Assembly: GCA_050699035.1 (NCBI GenBank)
Contig: JBOHDE010000031.1
Coordinates: 1-24,429, forward strand
Source: WHTB01 sp050699035
GTDB lineage: Bacteria > Actinomycetota > Actinomycetes > Propionibacteriales > Nocardioidaceae
Length of the DNA stretch: 24,429 nucleotides
Direction of reading: 5' to 3'
The notes beneath the pieces were generated by a model. It made no database searches. It was not told the DNA's origin and saw nothing but the letters and a program-made list of their open reading frames with translations. Position numbers and translations under genes: made by a program. This document shows positions 21,885 through 24,429 of this stretch, piece after piece (the stretch's first letter is position 1; each line of letters begins with the position of its first letter).

Positions 21885-23570
21885 TCAGTGCTTCGGCTCC
21901 AGCTCGGACGGCTCGTCGGCGGCCTCGACCTCGGTGCTTTCGGCCCGGTGATGACCATCGGCGTGGCGGTGCGCCTCTTCGAGCTCCTCCCGGGTGACGT
22001 TCGTGACGTCGTCGTCGTACCAGAAGGCCCACACCTTGCTGCGCAGGCGGCTGCGCCGGCTGGCCGGGTTGGCGACGCCGTTCTCGTCCACCGCCGGCTC
22101 GAGCTCGGGCCGGTCGTACTGCTCGTGGGAGACCAGCTTCCAGGTCTCGGTCGACGACAGCGGGGCATGCCGCTCGGTGTACTCACCGGACGGCGCCCGC
22201 ATGATGATGCCGGTCTCGAACCCGTGCAGGGCGCGCTCGCGGTCGGCCCGCTGCAGTCCGAGGCAGATCCGCTTGGTGATGATGAACGCGATCGGCGGCC
22301 CGATGAAGATCAGCACCCGCATGAACCGGGTGATCCAGTTCAGGTCGAGGTCGAACTTCAACGCGATGATGTCGTTGCCGCCGGCGAACCAGAGCAGACC
22401 GTAGACCGTCATCAGCGACACGATGAACGCGGTGCGGCTCGGCGCGTTGCGCGGGCGCTGCAGCAGGTGATGCTCGCGCTTGTCCCCGGTGATCCACTGC
22501 TCGATGAACGGATAGAGCAGCGCGATCGTGAACAGCACCCCGGGCGCGACGACACCGGGTATCAGGACGTTCCAGCTGAGGGTGTAGCCGAACACTTCGG
22601 TCTCCCACCCTGGCATGACGCGCAGGAGCCCCTCGGCGATGCCCATGTACCAGTCGGGTTGGGACCCCGCCGTTACTTCGGACGGGTTGTACGGGCCGTA
22701 CTTCCACACCGGGTTGATCTGCAGCAGCGCCCCCATCAGGGAGGTGACGCCGAAGATGATGAAGAAGAAGCCGCCGGCCTTCGCGGTGTAGATCGGCAGG
22801 AACGGCTCGCCGACGACGTTGCGGTTGGTGCGGCCGGGGCCGGGCCACTGCGTGTGCTTGTGGTAGTAGAGCAGCACCAGGTGCGCGGTGACCAGCGCGA
22901 TCAGCAGACCCGGGATCAGCAGGATGTGCAGCATGTAGAGCCGCGGGATCATGTCGTCGCCCGGGAACTCCCCGCCGAAGGCGAAGAACGAGATGTACGT
23001 GCCGACGACCGGCACGGACCGGATCAGGCCCTCCGCGATCCGCAGCCCGGTGCCGGACAGCAGGTCGTCGGGGAGCGAGTAGCCGGCGAACCCCTCGAGG
23101 ATGCCGAGCATCAGCAGCAGGCCGCCGATGACGTAGTTGATCTCGCGTGGCTTGCGGAACGCCCCGGTGAACAGGATCCGGAGCATGTGCACCATCATCG
23201 CGGCGATGAACAGGATCGCGGCCCAGTGGTGCACCTGACGCATCAGCAGGCCGGCCCGTATGTCGAACGAGATGTCGAGCGTGGACGCATACGCGTCGGA
23301 CATGTGCAGGCCACGCAGCAGCTCGTACGAGCCGTGGTACTCGACCTCGGCCATGCTCGGCTTGAACCAGAACGTCAGGAACACGCCGGTGAGCAGCAAG
23401 ATGACGAACGACCACAGGGCGATCTCACCCAGCATGAACGACCAGTGGTCGGGGAAGACCTTGCGCAGGAACTTCTTGTTCGCCAGGTTGGCCAGGCCGG
23501 TGCGGTCGTCGAGCCAGGCGACAGGTCCGGAGACCGCCTTGGGTGCGTTGATCTTCGACTGCTCGCTCAT
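21885..23570 (-). CDS. qcrB: cytochrome bc1 complex cytochrome b subunit
   Basis: Membrane core of the menaquinol-cytochrome c reductase, 561 residues. Heme ligands appear as H114 and H128 (RQVHHWAAILF and MVHML, 13 residues between) and H215 and H230 (YMLHILL and TAHLVLL, 14 between). The quinol-oxidation motif is PDWY, the actinobacterial form of PEWY. Eight or so helices are followed by a long charged cytosolic tail (about 430-561) with many Glu, Asp and His, a trait of actinobacterial QcrB. The ATG overlaps the qcrA stop by 4 bases (ATGA), so the two are coupled. It is the target of drugs such as telacebec in mycobacteria. It converges with the cta side of the locus. Confidence 0.97.
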   Translation of the reverse strand: MSEQSKINAPKAVSGPVAWLDDRTGLANLANKKFLRKVFPDHWSFMLGEIALWSFVILLLTGVFLTFWFKPSMAEVEYHGSYELLRGLHMSDAYASTLDISFDIRAGLLMRQVHHWAAILFIAAMMVHMLRILFTGAFRKPREINYVIGGLLLMLGILEGFAGYSLPDDLLSGTGLRIAEGLIRSVPVVGTYISFFAFGGEFPGDDMIPRLYMLHILLIPGLLIALVTAHLVLLYYHKHTQWPGPGRTNRNVVGEPFLPIYTAKAGGFFFIIFGVTSLMGALLQINPVWKYGPYNPSEVTAGSQPDWYMGIAEGLLRVMPGWETEVFGYTLSWNVLIPGVVAPGVLFTIALLYPFIEQWITGDKREHHLLQRPRNAPSRTAFIVSLMTVYGLLWFAGGNDIIALKFDLDLNWITRFMRVLIFIGPPIAFIITKRICLGLQRADRERALHGFETGIIMRAPSGEYTERHAPLSSTETWKLVSHEQYDRPELEPAVDENGVANPASRRSRLRSKVWAFWYDDDVTNVTREELEEAHRHADGHHRAESTEVEAADEPSELEPKH

Positions 23571-24429
23571 GCGGACCGGTCCTCCTCACCGCCGCGCTCC
23601 CAGAAGCTCGGCCCGACCGGCTCCTCGAAGTCGCGTTGTGCGATCAGATACCCCTCGTCGTCGACGGCCAGCGGCAGCTGGGGGAGTGAGCGCGCCGCCG
23701 GACCGAAGATCACCTCGCCGTCCTTGGCGAGGTCGAACGTGCTCTGGTGGCAGGGACACAGCAGGTGGTGCGTCGTCTGCTCGTACAGGCTGATCGGGCA
23801 GCCGACGTGCGTGCAGATCTTGGAGTAGCAGAGAACGCCGTCGATGCCCCAGTTCTGTCGAGCCTTCCGCGCGTTGATCTTCGCCGGGTCGATCCGGACG
23901 ACGATGACGGCGGCCTTGCCCTTGGCGTTCAGCAGGTCGTGCCCCTCGAGGTTCTCCTCGCCGTCCGGGTCGTCCTCCTCGTTCTCGACGAGTACGTCGG
24001 GCTCGGCGTTGATGAGCTGGCCGATCTCGATGTCGGAGACCTTGATCGGCGCCCCGGTGACGTCGTTGACGACCCGCATGCCCTTCTCCCAGACCGTCCG
24101 TGACGGCCGGCCGGCGGGCATCGTGCCGAGGTCGCGCAGGGCGACGATGGCCGGCAGCCCGAGTACGCCGAGGGCGCCGAGCAGGCTGTTGCGGATCATC
24201 GGGCGGCGGCCGATGCCGGAGTCGGACCCACCCTCGCTGAGCGCGGCCAGCGAGGACTCCCGGGCGGCCGGCGACGAGGCGATCGGGTGCCGGTCCTCGG
24301 CGATGTCGTGGTCGTTCATCAGGGTGCGGGACCAGTGGATGAGGCCCATCCCGATGAACAGCAGCGCCCCACCGATGGTCAGGCCGAGAGCGAGGTTGTT
24401 GGCCTGCCAGCCGAGGAACGAGGCGTCGA
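23567..24429 (-). CDS. qcrA: cytochrome bc1 complex Rieske iron-sulfur subunit (partial)
   Basis: [2Fe-2S] subunit that takes electrons from menaquinol to the cytochrome c subunit. The cluster motifs are complete: CTHVGCPI and CPCHQSTFD, with two Cys and two His ligands and a disulfide pair. The frame continues through 24349 to the right edge without a stop, so the start lies outside the window. Residues read there (LALGLTIGGALLFIGMGLIHW) form a membrane helix, in line with the multi-helix N-terminus of actinobacterial QcrA. An ATG at 24349 exists but would cut that helix, so it is not taken as the start. A third hydrophobic stretch (LLGALGVLGLPAIVALRDLG) lies before the Rieske domain. qcrC is expected upstream, off the edge. 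Confidence 0.97.
   Translation of the reverse strand, partial: DASFLGWQANNLALGLTIGGALLFIGMGLIHWSRTLMNDHDIAEDRHPIASSPAARESSLAALSEGGSDSGIGRRPMIRNSLLGALGVLGLPAIVALRDLGTMPAGRPSRTVWEKGMRVVNDVTGAPIKVSDIEIGQLINAEPDVLVENEEDDPDGEENLEGHDLLNAKGKAAVIVVRIDPAKINARKARQNWGIDGVLCYSKICTHVGCPISLYEQTTHHLLCPCHQSTFDLAKDGEVIFGPAARSLPQLPLAVDDEGYLIAQRDFEEPVGPSFWERGGEEDRSA

Noticed and set aside
21870..23828. Very long plus-strand open frame (652 codons) opposite qcrB and qcrA
   Set aside because: It is the antisense shadow of two clearly identified genes in GC-rich DNA; the product is a low-complexity Arg/Gln/Val/Glu/Asp-rich string with no recognisable domain.

Overview
This is a chromosomal window of a very GC-rich actinomycete. 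The gene order fits the conserved actinobacterial respiration neighbourhood: glycerate kinase, erpA, a reversed membrane protein, adenosine kinase, ctaC-ctaD-ctaF, and a convergent qcrA-qcrB. From memory it resembles the Mycobacterium tuberculosis Rv2195-Rv2206 region, with the Streptomyces SCO2168-type PspA region next to it. A member of the Propionibacteriales (Nocardioides-like) is my best guess, but sequence alone does not settle the genus. I saw no rRNA, tRNA, CRISPR array, prophage or transposase gene.

Layout. (1) 1-1740, minus: a cobalamin riboswitch leads a secreted, C-terminally anchored protein and an ECF-type transporter permease (EcfT) that runs off the left edge. (2) 1797-3962: a 68-residue orphan, an aldo/keto reductase, a repeat-rich gap and a DUF3043 membrane protein. 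(3) 4134-6754, plus: a membrane-stress cluster pspA-pspAA-htpX-pspAB. (4) 6876-10240: a DUF1772 membrane protein, quinolinate synthase nadA, a GNAT acetyltransferase and a secreted protein of unknown role. (5) 10241-14169: a palindrome-rich divergent promoter region, glycerate kinase, erpA, a reversed anchored protein and adenosine kinase. (6) 14179-15690: a possible small inverted-repeat element, a TusA-like protein and a translationally coupled cysteine-desulfurase homologue that lacks the PLP lysine. (7) 15842-18884: cytochrome c oxidase genes ctaC-ctaD-ctaF, coupled by 4-base overlaps. (8) 18967-21768: an L,D-transpeptidase and a secreted pectate-lyase-like protein. (9) 21885-24429, minus: qcrB and partial qcrA of the bc1 complex.

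How the genes work together: qcrA/qcrB and ctaC/ctaD/ctaF encode parts of the bcc-aa3 respiratory supercomplex. ErpA supplies Fe-S clusters that NadA and other enzymes need. The Psp/HtpX set guards the membrane that carries this chain. The riboswitch ties uptake at the left edge to vitamin B12 level.

The least explained material is non-coding. At least three families of structured palindromic repeats sit in the gaps. Two of them occur twice in the window with changes that keep base pairing. I found no convincing new multigene system. The repeats and the desulfurase homologue without its lysine are the best leads.
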